6,325 nt of DNA from Streptomyces sp. MMG1121 (GTDB lineage Bacteria > Actinomycetota > Actinomycetes > Streptomycetales > Streptomycetaceae), in assembly GCF_001280015.1 (NCBI RefSeq), contig NZ_LGDV01000271.1:1-6325 (forward strand). The letters run 5' to 3'. Positions 1 through 4,670 of the stretch are shown piece by piece; positions within the stretch are counted from its first letter, which is position 1; every line of letters starts with the position of its first letter. Under the pieces are notes generated by a model, which was not told the DNA's origin, ran no database searches, and saw only the letters and a program-made list of their open reading frames with translations. A program made the translations under genes and the position numbers.

Positions 1-204
1 CACCTCCTGGAAGGAACCCGGATCCAGGAGCAGCTCTATCCGCTCCCGCGCCGTCAGCTTGCCCTTGGCGTGCTGCGCCGCCGTCGCCTTCTCACTCGGG
101 CCCGCCACGGCCCTGGCACGAATCTCGTGCAGCTCGGCGACCCGTCCGCGCGCGTCCGTCGGCTCGCCGGTCGGCTCACCCGTCGTCTCTTCCAAAACGG
201 TCAT
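1..204 (-). CDS. pccB: Acyl-CoA carboxylase beta subunit (propionyl-CoA type), N-terminal part, runs off left edge
   Basis: This is the carboxyltransferase (beta) subunit of a biotin-dependent acyl-CoA carboxylase, which transfers carboxyl from biotin to propionyl-CoA or acetyl-CoA to give methylmalonyl- or malonyl-CoA in the cytoplasm. Only the first 68 codons are present; the family is usually about 530 residues long. Visible are a variable N-terminus starting MTVLEE, then the typical entry into the carboxyltransferase domain: RGRVAELHEIRARA (about 19-32), KGKLTARERIELLLDPGSF (about 48-66). The ATG at 204 is preceded by TAAGG about 7 nt upstream, a good ribosome binding site. A small direct repeat GEPTGEPT (about residues 9-16) lies in the variable tail. 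Such subunits supply extender units for fatty acid and polyketide synthesis. The family call is firm from sequence; the choice of propionyl- over acetyl-CoA specificity, and so the symbol, is inferred from resemblance to Streptomyces PccB N-termini. Confidence 0.87.
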   Translation of the reverse strand, partial: MTVLEETTGEPTGEPTDARGRVAELHEIRARAVAGPSEKATAAQHAKGKLTARERIELLLDPGSFQEV

Positions 205-272
205 GTAGCGACCTTACGAAGGACACCAAGAAAAGCGAGCCGTCGACTCCGTACAGTCTCCGGCCCGTTTTC

Positions 273-282
273 CTGGTACCAG
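273..282. repeat. Palindrome in the pccB upstream region
   Basis: CTGGTACCAG is a perfect 10-bp palindrome about 70 bp upstream of the pccB start codon, in the less GC-rich part of the gap. It could be an operator for the carboxylase gene. That role is only inferred from position; the palindrome also contains a KpnI hexamer and could be chance. Confidence 0.25.
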
Positions 283-336
283 TGAACAGAACCCTGGCCG
301 CATGCAGCCCTTCCGACTGCTCAGAGGGCGTCGGCG

Positions 337-353
337 TTGTGGAGAGGCCACAA
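337..353. repeat. Small inverted repeat
   Basis: TTGTGG and CCACAA form perfect 6-bp arms around a 5-nt loop. No gene end is near it, so a terminator role has no support. It is listed as structure in an otherwise unexplained gap. Confidence 0.3.
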
Positions 354-533
354 AGGGCCCACCTGAGAGCCACCTCACATTCGCGGCCGGAACATGCCAT
401 CCCCGGGGTGACACGGAGCCGCAGACAGCGGTCCGCGGCGAGCACCTCGACATCCTTCGCCGACCTGGACGACGGCACACACCGGGCGGCCCCAGACGAT
501 CTCCAGCGGCACTCCCGTGCACGGCGGCCCGCT

Positions 534-550
534 CTCGCCGAGACGGCGAG
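534..550. repeat. GC-rich hairpin in the gene-poor region
   Basis: CTCGCCG and CGGCGAG are perfect 7-bp arms around a 3-nt loop (AGA), a tight and stable hairpin. There is no T-run on either side. It may be a remnant terminator of a lost gene, but no adjacent coding region supports that. Confidence 0.35.
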
Positions 551-750
551 GTTCCCCCACCGTACCGCCCCGCCGGAAGTCCGCCACGGCCAGTCCCGCG
601 CACGTGCCGCCCGCCCCGCCGACCCGGCACGCGTCCGAACGGGGGGCACGGCTGCCGGAGGACGACCAGATGGCGCCCGGGTTCCGCACGGGCCACCAGC
701 GGGCGAATCTCGTCACTGCATGTGACGATGAAGACACGCTGTGGATGATG

Positions 751-779
751 TTGAAAACCGAACAGAATGGGTCTACCGT
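751..779 (+). promoter_or_regulatory. Probable vegetative-type promoter of the yceI gene
   Basis: TTGAAA at 751-756 and TACCGT at 774-779 are separated by exactly 17 bp, fitting a principal sigma factor (HrdB-like) promoter: -35 close to TTGACA and -10 of the form TAnnnT. Transcription would begin near 786, giving a leader of about 45 nt before the ATG at 831. The region is visibly lower in GC than its surroundings. Start-site position is predicted from spacing only. Confidence 0.55.
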
Positions 780-795
780 CTGAGTCATCGAGTTC

Positions 796-809
796 GTTTA
801 ACGTTCAAC
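796..809. promoter_or_regulatory. Palindromic element, possible operator in the yceI leader
   Basis: GTTTAACGTTCAAC is an imperfect 14-bp palindrome (12 of 14 positions symmetric) centred on AACGTT. It lies just downstream of the predicted transcription start and about 20 bp before the yceI start codon, a position where a bound repressor would block transcription. The binding protein is unknown. A MarR- or TetR-type factor is possible, but the MarR gene in this window has a different-looking palindrome at its own promoter. Confidence 0.4.
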
Positions 810-830
810 AGACATCTCTGGAGTCACGCC

Positions 831-1445
831 ATGGGCATCTTCGGCCGCAAGGACACCACCCCCGGGACCGCCACCCCCAAGACCACCACCGCCACGGGCC
901 CCGACCTGACCGCGCTGACCGGTGACTACACGATCGACCCGGCGCACACCACGATCGGCTTCACCGCCCGGCACGCCATGGTCACCAACGTCAAGGGCGC
1001 CTTCCAGGACTTCACCGGCAGCCTGCACCTGGACGGTGCGAACCCGGACCGGTCCACCGCCACGCTCGACGTCACCATGGCGAGCATCGACACCGGCAAC
1101 GCCGACCGCGACGGGCACCTGAAGTCGTCCGACTTCTTCAAGATCGACGAGTTCCCGGCCATGACCTTCCGCTCCACCAAGGCGGAGGCACTGGGCGGCG
1201 ACGACTACCGCATCACCGGCGACCTCTCCCTCCTCGGCGTGACCAAGCCGATCACCATCGACCTGGAGTTCAACGGCGCCGCGAAGGACCCCTTCGGCAA
1301 CGAGCGCGTCGGCTTCGAGGGCAAGACCGAGATCCTGCGCTCCGAATGGGGCCTGACCTGGAACGCGGCACTGGAGACCGGCGGCGTCCTCGTCTCCGAC
1401 AAGATCAAGCTGAACTTCGACATCTCGGCCGTCAAGAACGCGTGA
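831..1445 (+). CDS. YceI family protein (lipocalin-like fold, lipid/isoprenoid binding)
   Basis: The 204-residue product matches the YceI family, beta-barrel proteins that bind long hydrophobic molecules such as polyisoprenoids. The domain spans about residues 32-202, from YTIDPAHTTIGFTARHAMVT through GSLHLDG, the SSDFFKIDEFPAMTF block, the GDLSLLGVTKPITIDLEF block, to DKIKLNFDISAVK. The first 30 residues are a low-complexity Thr/Pro/Ala stretch with no signal peptide, so a cytoplasmic location is likely, unlike periplasmic E. coli YceI. The ATG at 831 is chosen because TGGAG lies 7 nt upstream and MGIFGRK is a natural start; an in-frame ATG at 741 would add 30 residues that overlap the promoter and lack family likeness. 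The gene stands alone, preceded by a promoter and palindrome and followed by a hairpin at 1475-1509. In other bacteria YceI proteins are linked to stress or to quinone/isoprenoid handling; the ligand here is unknown. Confidence 0.9.
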   Translation: MGIFGRKDTTPGTATPKTTTATGPDLTALTGDYTIDPAHTTIGFTARHAMVTNVKGAFQDFTGSLHLDGANPDRSTATLDVTMASIDTGNADRDGHLKSSDFFKIDEFPAMTFRSTKAEALGGDDYRITGDLSLLGVTKPITIDLEFNGAAKDPFGNERVGFEGKTEILRSEWGLTWNAALETGGVLVSDKIKLNFDISAVKNA

Positions 1446-1474
1446 ACCTCCGGCGGTTCGGCCGGCATCACCGC

Positions 1475-1509
1475 GAGCGCCCCTTCCCGATCCAGGAGAG
1501 GGGGCGCTC
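1475..1509. terminator. Bidirectional hairpin terminator between yceI and the ATPase gene
   Basis: GAGCGCCCC (1475-1483) and GGGGCGCTC (1501-1509) are perfect 9-bp arms; wobble and further pairing extend the stem to about 12 bp around a short loop. It lies 30 bp past the yceI stop and its right arm overlaps the TGA of the convergent ATPase gene, so it can end transcription from both sides. There is no T-run, which is normal for Streptomyces terminators. Confidence 0.65.
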
Positions 1510-1963
1510 ACTGCTGTGCCGTGGCGCCGGTCCGCTCGGCGAACTCGCACCACACGATCTTGCCCGGGTTCCGCTCCCCCACGCCCCATTCGTCCGCGAG
1601 GGCCGCGACGAGCAGCAGCCCCCGGCCGCTCTCCGACTCCGGGGACGGTGACGGGTCCGGGGTGCGGACCTCACCCGCGCCGCTGTCGTGCAGCTCGACC
1701 CGGAGGGCGCCGTCGGCGTGGAGGGCCAGCCGGAGGACGAAGCCACGGCCGACGGGGACGCCGTGGAGCAACACGTTGGTGGCCAGCTCGCTCACGCAGA
1801 GCAGTACGTCCTCGCTCCGCCCGGTGAACGCCCACTCGGTGAGCGTCTCCTGGGCGAACCGGCGGGCGAGGCGCACCGATCTGCGGTCACGGCGGTAGAA
1901 CGCCTCACGGGTGCGGGGGAGTTGGGGTTCTGCGTCCATGAGGCGAGTGTCACTGTGCGTCAC
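1508..1963 (-). CDS. RsbW-like ATP-binding protein (HATPase_c_2 type anti-sigma/serine kinase family)
   Basis: A 151-residue single-domain protein of the GHKL ATPase fold as in anti-sigma factor kinases RsbW/SpoIIAB. Visible motifs: the N-box SELATNVLLHG (Glu59, Asn63), the DSGAG motif at 93-97, the GRGLLLVAALADEWGV glycine box at 113-128, and the closing strand GKIVW. A Pro/Ser/Glu-rich stretch (about 101-112) sits between the ATP-lid motifs. Streptomyces genomes carry dozens of these, many beside XRE and DUF397 genes as here, where the gene is divergent from them. The family may phosphorylate or bind anti-anti-sigma factors; no such partner is in the window, so the target is unknown. Start: the GTG at 1963 is given; the ATG at 1939 (MDAEPQ) is equally possible, and neither has a clear ribosome binding site. 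The stop lies in the shared terminator hairpin. Confidence 0.85.
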   Translation of the reverse strand: MTHSDTRLMDAEPQLPRTREAFYRRDRRSVRLARRFAQETLTEWAFTGRSEDVLLCVSELATNVLLHGVPVGRGFVLRLALHADGALRVELHDSGAGEVRTPDPSPSPESESGRGLLLVAALADEWGVGERNPGKIVWCEFAERTGATAQQ

Positions 1964-1983
1964 TAGAGTGGGTCAGTGAGTGA

Positions 1984-2026
1984 AGTCGTAGTTCTCGTTA
2001 CTACGACTCCACTACGAGGACTACGG
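1984..2026. promoter_or_regulatory. Inverted plus direct repeat array, probable operator of the XRE/ATPase divergent region
   Basis: AGTCGTAGT (1984-1992) and ACTACGACT (2000-2008) are perfect 9-bp inverted arms with a 7-bp spacer. The core ACTACGA is then repeated in direct orientation at 2011-2017, and as ACTACGG at 2020-2026, so the motif occurs four times in 43 bp with start-to-start steps of 11 and 9 bp among the direct copies. It sits in the gap between the divergent ATPase and XRE genes, 25-70 bp before the XRE start. About one-helical-turn spacing suggests that several protein units bind on one DNA face; autoregulation by the XRE protein is the natural guess. It could also fold as an RNA stem-loop in the XRE leader. 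Confidence 0.6.
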
Positions 2027-2051
2027 GTGCGCACGGGGGAAAGGGACGGCC

Positions 2052-2873
2052 ATGTACGTGGCGAGGAAGCCCAAGAAGGTCGGTTCGTGGCACGCGGTCG
2101 GGGCGCTGCTGGCGCACTTCCGGAAACAGGCCCGCCTGACCCAGGAAGCGTTCGCCGAGCTGGCGGGCATCCACGTGGACACCGTGGGGTCCATCGAGCA
2201 GGGGAGGCTGGCACTCCAGCCGGACCGGGCCGAGCAGTTCGACGAACTACTGGGTACGGGTGGGGCGTTGGCGGTGCTGGTGGACAGGCTGCCGGTGCGG
2301 GAGAAGATCGTGCAGTTCGCTCAGGGACTGGTCGATCATGAGCAGGAGGCGGTGAGCATCCTCTCGTACCAGACCCAGGTCGTACCGGGACTGCTTCAGA
2401 CCACGGAGTACTGCCGCGCCGTGTTCGACTACCGGTATCCCGCACTCGGGAGTGAGGCGGCCGAGCAGTGGGTGAACGCCCGTATGGAACGGCAGTTGAT
2501 CTGGCAGCGGGACCGGCCGCCCGTGGGTCACTTCGTCCTCGAGGAGAGCATCCTGCGGCGGCTGGTCGGCGGTCCGGAAGTGATGCGGGAGCAGTTCCGC
2601 CAGATCCTGGAGTACACGGAACCGATCCACATGAGCTTCCAGATCATGCCCCAGGACCGGACACCGCACGCCTGTCTCGACGGCCCCATGGTCCTGCTGG
2701 AGACACCGGAGTACGAGCGTCTGATCTACCTTGAGGTGCAGCGCGCCAGCTTCCTCGTCGACGATCCCGACGAGGTCAGCGACTATCACCACAAGTATGG
2801 AATGCTGCGGTCACAGGCGCTCTCTCCCGACGAGAGCGTGCGCCTCTTGAACGGACTGCTTGGAGAGTCATGA
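2052..2873 (+). CDS. XRE-family regulator with N-terminal HTH and C-terminal DUF5753 (WhiJ-like)
   Basis: A 273-residue DNA-binding protein of the Streptomyces WhiJ-like type. Residues about 14-72 form an XRE helix-turn-helix (LTQEAFAELAGIHVDTVGSIEQGR holds the two helices, 29-52). Residues about 88-268 are a DUF5753 domain, recognisable by the QTQVVPGLLQTTEYCRA block (107-123), the ARMERQ block near 143 and the GPMVLLETPE block. Members pair with DUF397 proteins and have been linked to control of sporulation and antibiotic production in Streptomyces; some authors have considered such pairs as toxin-antitoxin-like. The ATG at 2052 has AAGGGA 5 nt upstream. The stop overlaps the next start as ATGA, so the two are an operon with translational coupling. 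The repeat array just upstream is a likely self-operator. Full length with intact motifs; the regulon cannot be told from sequence. Confidence 0.92.
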   Translation: MYVARKPKKVGSWHAVGALLAHFRKQARLTQEAFAELAGIHVDTVGSIEQGRLALQPDRAEQFDELLGTGGALAVLVDRLPVREKIVQFAQGLVDHEQEAVSILSYQTQVVPGLLQTTEYCRAVFDYRYPALGSEAAEQWVNARMERQLIWQRDRPPVGHFVLEESILRRLVGGPEVMREQFRQILEYTEPIHMSFQIMPQDRTPHACLDGPMVLLETPEYERLIYLEVQRASFLVDDPDEVSDYHHKYGMLRSQALSPDESVRLLNGLLGES

Positions 2874-3112
2874 CGACCGCAGCACTGACATGGTTCAAGT
2901 CCAGCTACAGCGGCAGCCAGGGCGGCGACTGCATCGAACTCGCCTGCGCCTGGCGGAAGTCCAGCTACAGCGGCAGCGAGGGCGGCGACTGCATCGAGGT
3001 CGCCACGCACCCCACCACCATCCACGTCCGCGACTCCAAGAACCCCACCGGCCCCGTCCTCACGCTCTCGCCCACCACGTGGACCGAGTTCCTCGAGGGC
3101 TTCGCCTCCTGA
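2870..3112 (+). CDS. DUF397 protein with internally duplicated N-terminal motif
   Basis: An 80-residue DUF397 protein, the family that includes BldB and the small partners of WhiJ-like regulators. The usual domain is seen once in full, from residue 28: WRKSSYSGSEGGDCIEVA, then VRDSKNPTGPVL and the closing W-x-EFL. The first motif is also present as an extra copy at residues 8-27 (WFKSSYSGSQGGDCIELA), so the protein carries two KSSYSGS-GGDCIE units. The ATG overlaps the XRE stop (ATGA) and has GGAGAG upstream, so it is translated with the regulator. DUF397 proteins are thought to act with, or oppose, their XRE partner; the biochemical role is not settled. The last 53 bp overlap the 3' end of the FUSC gene on the other strand. 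A hairpin spans the stop codon. Confidence 0.9.
   Translation: MTTAALTWFKSSYSGSQGGDCIELACAWRKSSYSGSEGGDCIEVATHPTTIHVRDSKNPTGPVLTLSPTTWTEFLEGFAS
2891..3010 (+). repeat. 60-bp tandem duplication inside the DUF397 gene
   Basis: Unit 1 is 2891-2950 and unit 2 is 2951-3010. The 41-nt cores 2897-2937 and 2957-2997 differ at one base only (CAG versus GAG, Gln to Glu); the flanks differ more (TTC versus CGG after the Trp codon, and the last four codons). The step is exactly 20 codons, so the frame is kept. Such high nucleotide identity, including synonymous positions, points to a recent duplication or to gene conversion between units. Confidence 0.9.
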
Positions 3113-4127
3113 CCGGGACCGGCAGGAGCCACCACGCCGCCGCGATGGACAGCACCGCCCCCACGGCTATCGCGGCGAGGCGGGTCGGCAGCAGGCTCAC
3201 CGCGTCCTGGCCGAAGTAGCCGAGGAGCAGGGAGAGCGCGGTCGTGATTCCGGCTGCCCAGTAGGCGTAGTCGAGCGGGCGCAGCCACAGGGCCACGGCC
3301 AGGACCGCGAACGTCACCGCCACCGACACCCGGCCGGTGATGCCGATCGCCGCCACGCCGGTGGCCAGCAGCGTGCCCGCGCTCGCGCCGAGGAGGCGCT
3401 CGACTCCCTTGCGCACGACGTCCGTCCGGCCCCGGTTGCCGCTCGCGACCACGTACGCCGTGAGCACCGCCCAGGGCCAGTGGCCGTCGAAGAGAAGCCG
3501 GCCGCACAGGAAGGCCAGGGCCACGCCGGCCGCCATCTGCACGGCCATGCGGGTGCTGGGGCGCGGGTGGAGCCGGGACACTCCGCGCGGCGCGGGCCGT
3601 TCGGGCTCCGGACGCCAGGGGCCGTACCGGTCGCCGAGGCCCTGGACCAGCCAGACGCAGGCGCACGCCAGCGCCCCGATCAGCGCCGACCAGGACCAGC
3701 TCGCCAGCCCGCCCTCGGCCGCGCGCGGCAGCGCCGGGCCGGGGACGACCAGCAGCGCCACGAACGGCAGCGTCATCAGCGTGCCGATTTTGGTCGCCGT
3801 CGGGCCGTAGCGGCGGATCCAGACGCACAGCGAGATGCCCGCCGCGAACACGGCCGCGCCGACCGCGTAGTGGTGCATGATCAGCCGGCCCAGGAACTGC
3901 GCTCCGGCGACCGACACGGGCAGCAGCACGAGCGCCACGAGGCGGCGGCTCGTCGGCGCGGCGCGCTGGGTCGAGGACAGGGTGAGGGTCAGTGCGACCG
4001 CCAGCACCAGCACATCCGTGTGGAGTCCGGCCGCGCCCTCCAGCCACAGGGCGGCTCCCCAGCAGAGCAGGACCGCCGTCATCGTCAGCACAGTTTCGTA
4101 CGCATTGCGTATGAGTTTTGAGCGCAC
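3060..4127 (-). CDS. FUSC-family integral membrane transporter (aromatic/organic acid exporter-like)
   Basis: A 355-residue, very hydrophobic protein with about 11-12 predicted membrane segments: roughly 13-30, 36-53, 62-80, 86-104, 112-130, 143-162, then after a charged cytoplasmic loop (163-193) 194-213, 217-230, 247-265, 266-283, 288-305 and 316-337. The block RTDVVRKGVERLLGASAGT (about 234-252) fits the conserved Arg/Gly signature of FUSC proteins, the group that includes AaeB and related efflux pumps. The substrate is unknown. It is divergent from a marR gene 59 bp away, which suggests MarR control. The start chosen is GTG at 4127: TACGGT lies exactly 6 nt upstream, so the mRNA may be leaderless; there is no Shine-Dalgarno, and a start at ATG 4084 would cut into the first helix. 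The C-terminal tail after residue 338 is basic (RRRSPRG) and its last 53 bp lie antisense to the DUF397 gene. Confidence 0.85.
   Translation of the reverse strand: MRSKLIRNAYETVLTMTAVLLCWGAALWLEGAAGLHTDVLVLAVALTLTLSSTQRAAPTSRRLVALVLLPVSVAGAQFLGRLIMHHYAVGAAVFAAGISLCVWIRRYGPTATKIGTLMTLPFVALLVVPGPALPRAAEGGLASWSWSALIGALACACVWLVQGLGDRYGPWRPEPERPAPRGVSRLHPRPSTRMAVQMAAGVALAFLCGRLLFDGHWPWAVLTAYVVASGNRGRTDVVRKGVERLLGASAGTLLATGVAAIGITGRVSVAVTFAVLAVALWLRPLDYAYWAAGITTALSLLLGYFGQDAVSLLPTRLAAIAVGAVLSIAAAWWLLPVPVRRRSPRGTRSTWWARA
3106..3128 (+). terminator. Hairpin across the DUF397 stop codon
   Basis: CTCCTG (3106-3111) pairs with CAGGAG (3123-3128), and inside it CCG pairs with CGG around a GGAC loop, leaving one bulged A: about 9 bp in total. 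It overlaps the TGA of the DUF397 gene and is a plausible terminator for the XRE/DUF397 operon. It also lies inside the FUSC coding region on the other strand, where it would only encode the end of the last helix. Confidence 0.45.
4096..4114. promoter_or_regulatory. MarR-type operator palindrome within the first codons of the FUSC gene
   Basis: A 19-bp near-palindrome centred on 4105 with arms TCGTACGCA and TGCGTATGA (8 of 9 pairs match; the inner 13 bp TACGCATTGCGTA are perfect). It covers codons about 5-11 of the FUSC gene, some 13-31 nt downstream of its predicted leaderless start, where a bound dimer would block transcription. Size and symmetry fit MarR operators, and the marR gene is divergent. 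A second copy of the right half lies in the marR promoter. Confidence 0.6.
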
Positions 4128-4133
4128 ATGTTG

Positions 4134-4139
4134 ACCGTA
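4134..4139 (-). promoter_or_regulatory. Predicted -10 box of the FUSC gene (leaderless)
   Basis: On the minus strand TACGGT ends 6 nt before the GTG at 4127, so transcription would start at or next to the start codon. It fits TAnnnT. No convincing -35 hexamer is seen at 17-18 bp, so the promoter would be weak or need help. Confidence 0.4.
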
Positions 4140-4169
4140 CAGCGATAAGGCAGCATGAACTACTAAGTT

Positions 4170-4180
4170 TTGCGTATCAT
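4170..4180 (+). promoter_or_regulatory. marR -10 box overlapping an operator half-site
   Basis: TATCAT at 4175-4180 matches the -10 consensus at 5 of 6 positions and ends 6 nt before the ATG at 4187, the geometry of leaderless Streptomyces mRNAs. The sequence TTGCGTATCA (4170-4179) repeats TTGCGTATGA at 4105-4114 with one change, so an operator half-site covers the -10 box. The left half of a full palindrome is poorly kept here. No good -35 hexamer is seen. Confidence 0.5.
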
Positions 4181-4186
4181 CTCTGC

Positions 4187-4651
4187 ATGGATCATCCCTT
4201 CACGGACCATCTCTCCGAAGCCGCCCGTCTCCGTCGCGCCGTCGTCCGGCTCAACCGGCGTCTGCGCCAGGAGCGTGGGGACGGCGGGCTCAGCCCCAAC
4301 CAGCTCGCCGTGCTCGGCCAGCTGCACCGGCACGGGCCGACGACCCCCGGCGAGATCGCGGCGGCCGAGCGCCAGCGGCCCCAGTCGCTCACCCGGGTCT
4401 ACGCGGAGCTGGAGGCCGAGGGGCTGATCGTGCGGGAGCGGGGCGCCGACGACCGGCGCCAGTCCGTGCTGTCGCTCACCGAGCCGGGGCGGCGGGCGCT
4501 GGAGCGGGACATGGCCGAGCGCGACGCCTGGCTGGCCCAGGCCCTGGGCACGCTCGGCGAGACGGAACGCGGGGTGCTGGACCTGGCGGCGGCCGTGATG
4601 GAACGGCTGGGCTCGTTGTCCCCGGAGGACGAGGGCGACAGCGAGGGCTGA
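4187..4651 (+). CDS. MarR family transcriptional regulator
   Basis: A 154-residue protein with the MarR winged-helix plan. A dimerisation helix (about 5-30, DHLSEAARLRRAVVRLNRRLR) is followed by LSPNQLAVLGQLHRHGPTTPGEIAAAE, the recognition helix RPQSLTRVYAELEAEGLI, the wing with the typical ADDRRQSVLSLTEPGRRAL signature, and a C-terminal dimerisation helix (about 120-145). The tail is acidic. The ATG at 4187 is chosen over upstream in-frame starts (as far as 4118) because it gives the usual MarR length and places the -10 box TATCAT exactly 6 nt upstream, implying a leaderless mRNA; there is no Shine-Dalgarno. It is divergent from the FUSC transporter gene, so repression of the pump and of itself, relieved by a small aromatic or phenolic ligand, is the likely job. 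That ligand is inferred from the family, not seen. Confidence 0.9.
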   Translation: MDHPFTDHLSEAARLRRAVVRLNRRLRQERGDGGLSPNQLAVLGQLHRHGPTTPGEIAAAERQRPQSLTRVYAELEAEGLIVRERGADDRRQSVLSLTEPGRRALERDMAERDAWLAQALGTLGETERGVLDLAAAVMERLGSLSPEDEGDSEG

Positions 4652-4653
4652 CA

Positions 4654-4669
4654 CCGCCGCCCCCGGCGG
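4654..4669. terminator. Convergent hairpin between marR and the ArsR-like gene
   Basis: CCGCCG (4654-4659) and CGGCGG (4664-4669) are perfect 6-bp GC arms with a CCCC loop, filling the 19-bp gap between the two convergent stop codons. It probably ends transcription from both sides. There is no T-run. Confidence 0.55.
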
Positions 4670-4670
4670 G

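Larger units (their letters stand above)
205..750. other. Gene-poor region upstream of pccB and yceI
   Basis: About 0.55 kb without a supportable gene. Several open frames cross it on both strands, but none looks like a known family, none has a convincing ribosome binding site, and their composition is the Arg/Pro/Ala/Gly-rich type produced by any open frame in GC-rich DNA. The part next to pccB (205-300) is less GC-rich and should contain its promoter on the minus strand, but I cannot place clear -35 and -10 boxes. It contains the 10-bp perfect palindrome CTGGTACCAG at 273-282. Two small hairpins are listed separately. A decayed gene in the middle (about 300-720) cannot be excluded. Confidence 0.5.

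Noticed and set aside
176..788. Several overlapping open frames of 88-160 codons on both strands
   Set aside because: Arg/Pro/Ala/Gly-rich, mutually overlapping, no ribosome binding sites and no recognisable motif; typical of spurious open frames in GC-rich DNA.
798..1589. 263-codon open frame antisense to yceI
   Set aside because: Low-complexity Val/Gly/Arg translation and complete overlap with a gene of clear family; a shadow frame.
2870..3112. DUF397/XRE pair read as a proven toxin-antitoxin system
   Set aside because: Such a role has been proposed for the families, but nothing in the sequence shows toxicity; kept as a regulator pair.
2965..4047. 360-codon open frame in another minus-strand frame over the FUSC gene
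   Set aside because: Arg/Pro/Gly-rich and lacking membrane segments, whereas the FUSC frame gives a regular series of hydrophobic helices.
4163..4654. 163-codon minus-strand open frame over marR
   Set aside because: The complementary frame encodes a clear MarR winged helix with the conserved wing; this frame has no motif.
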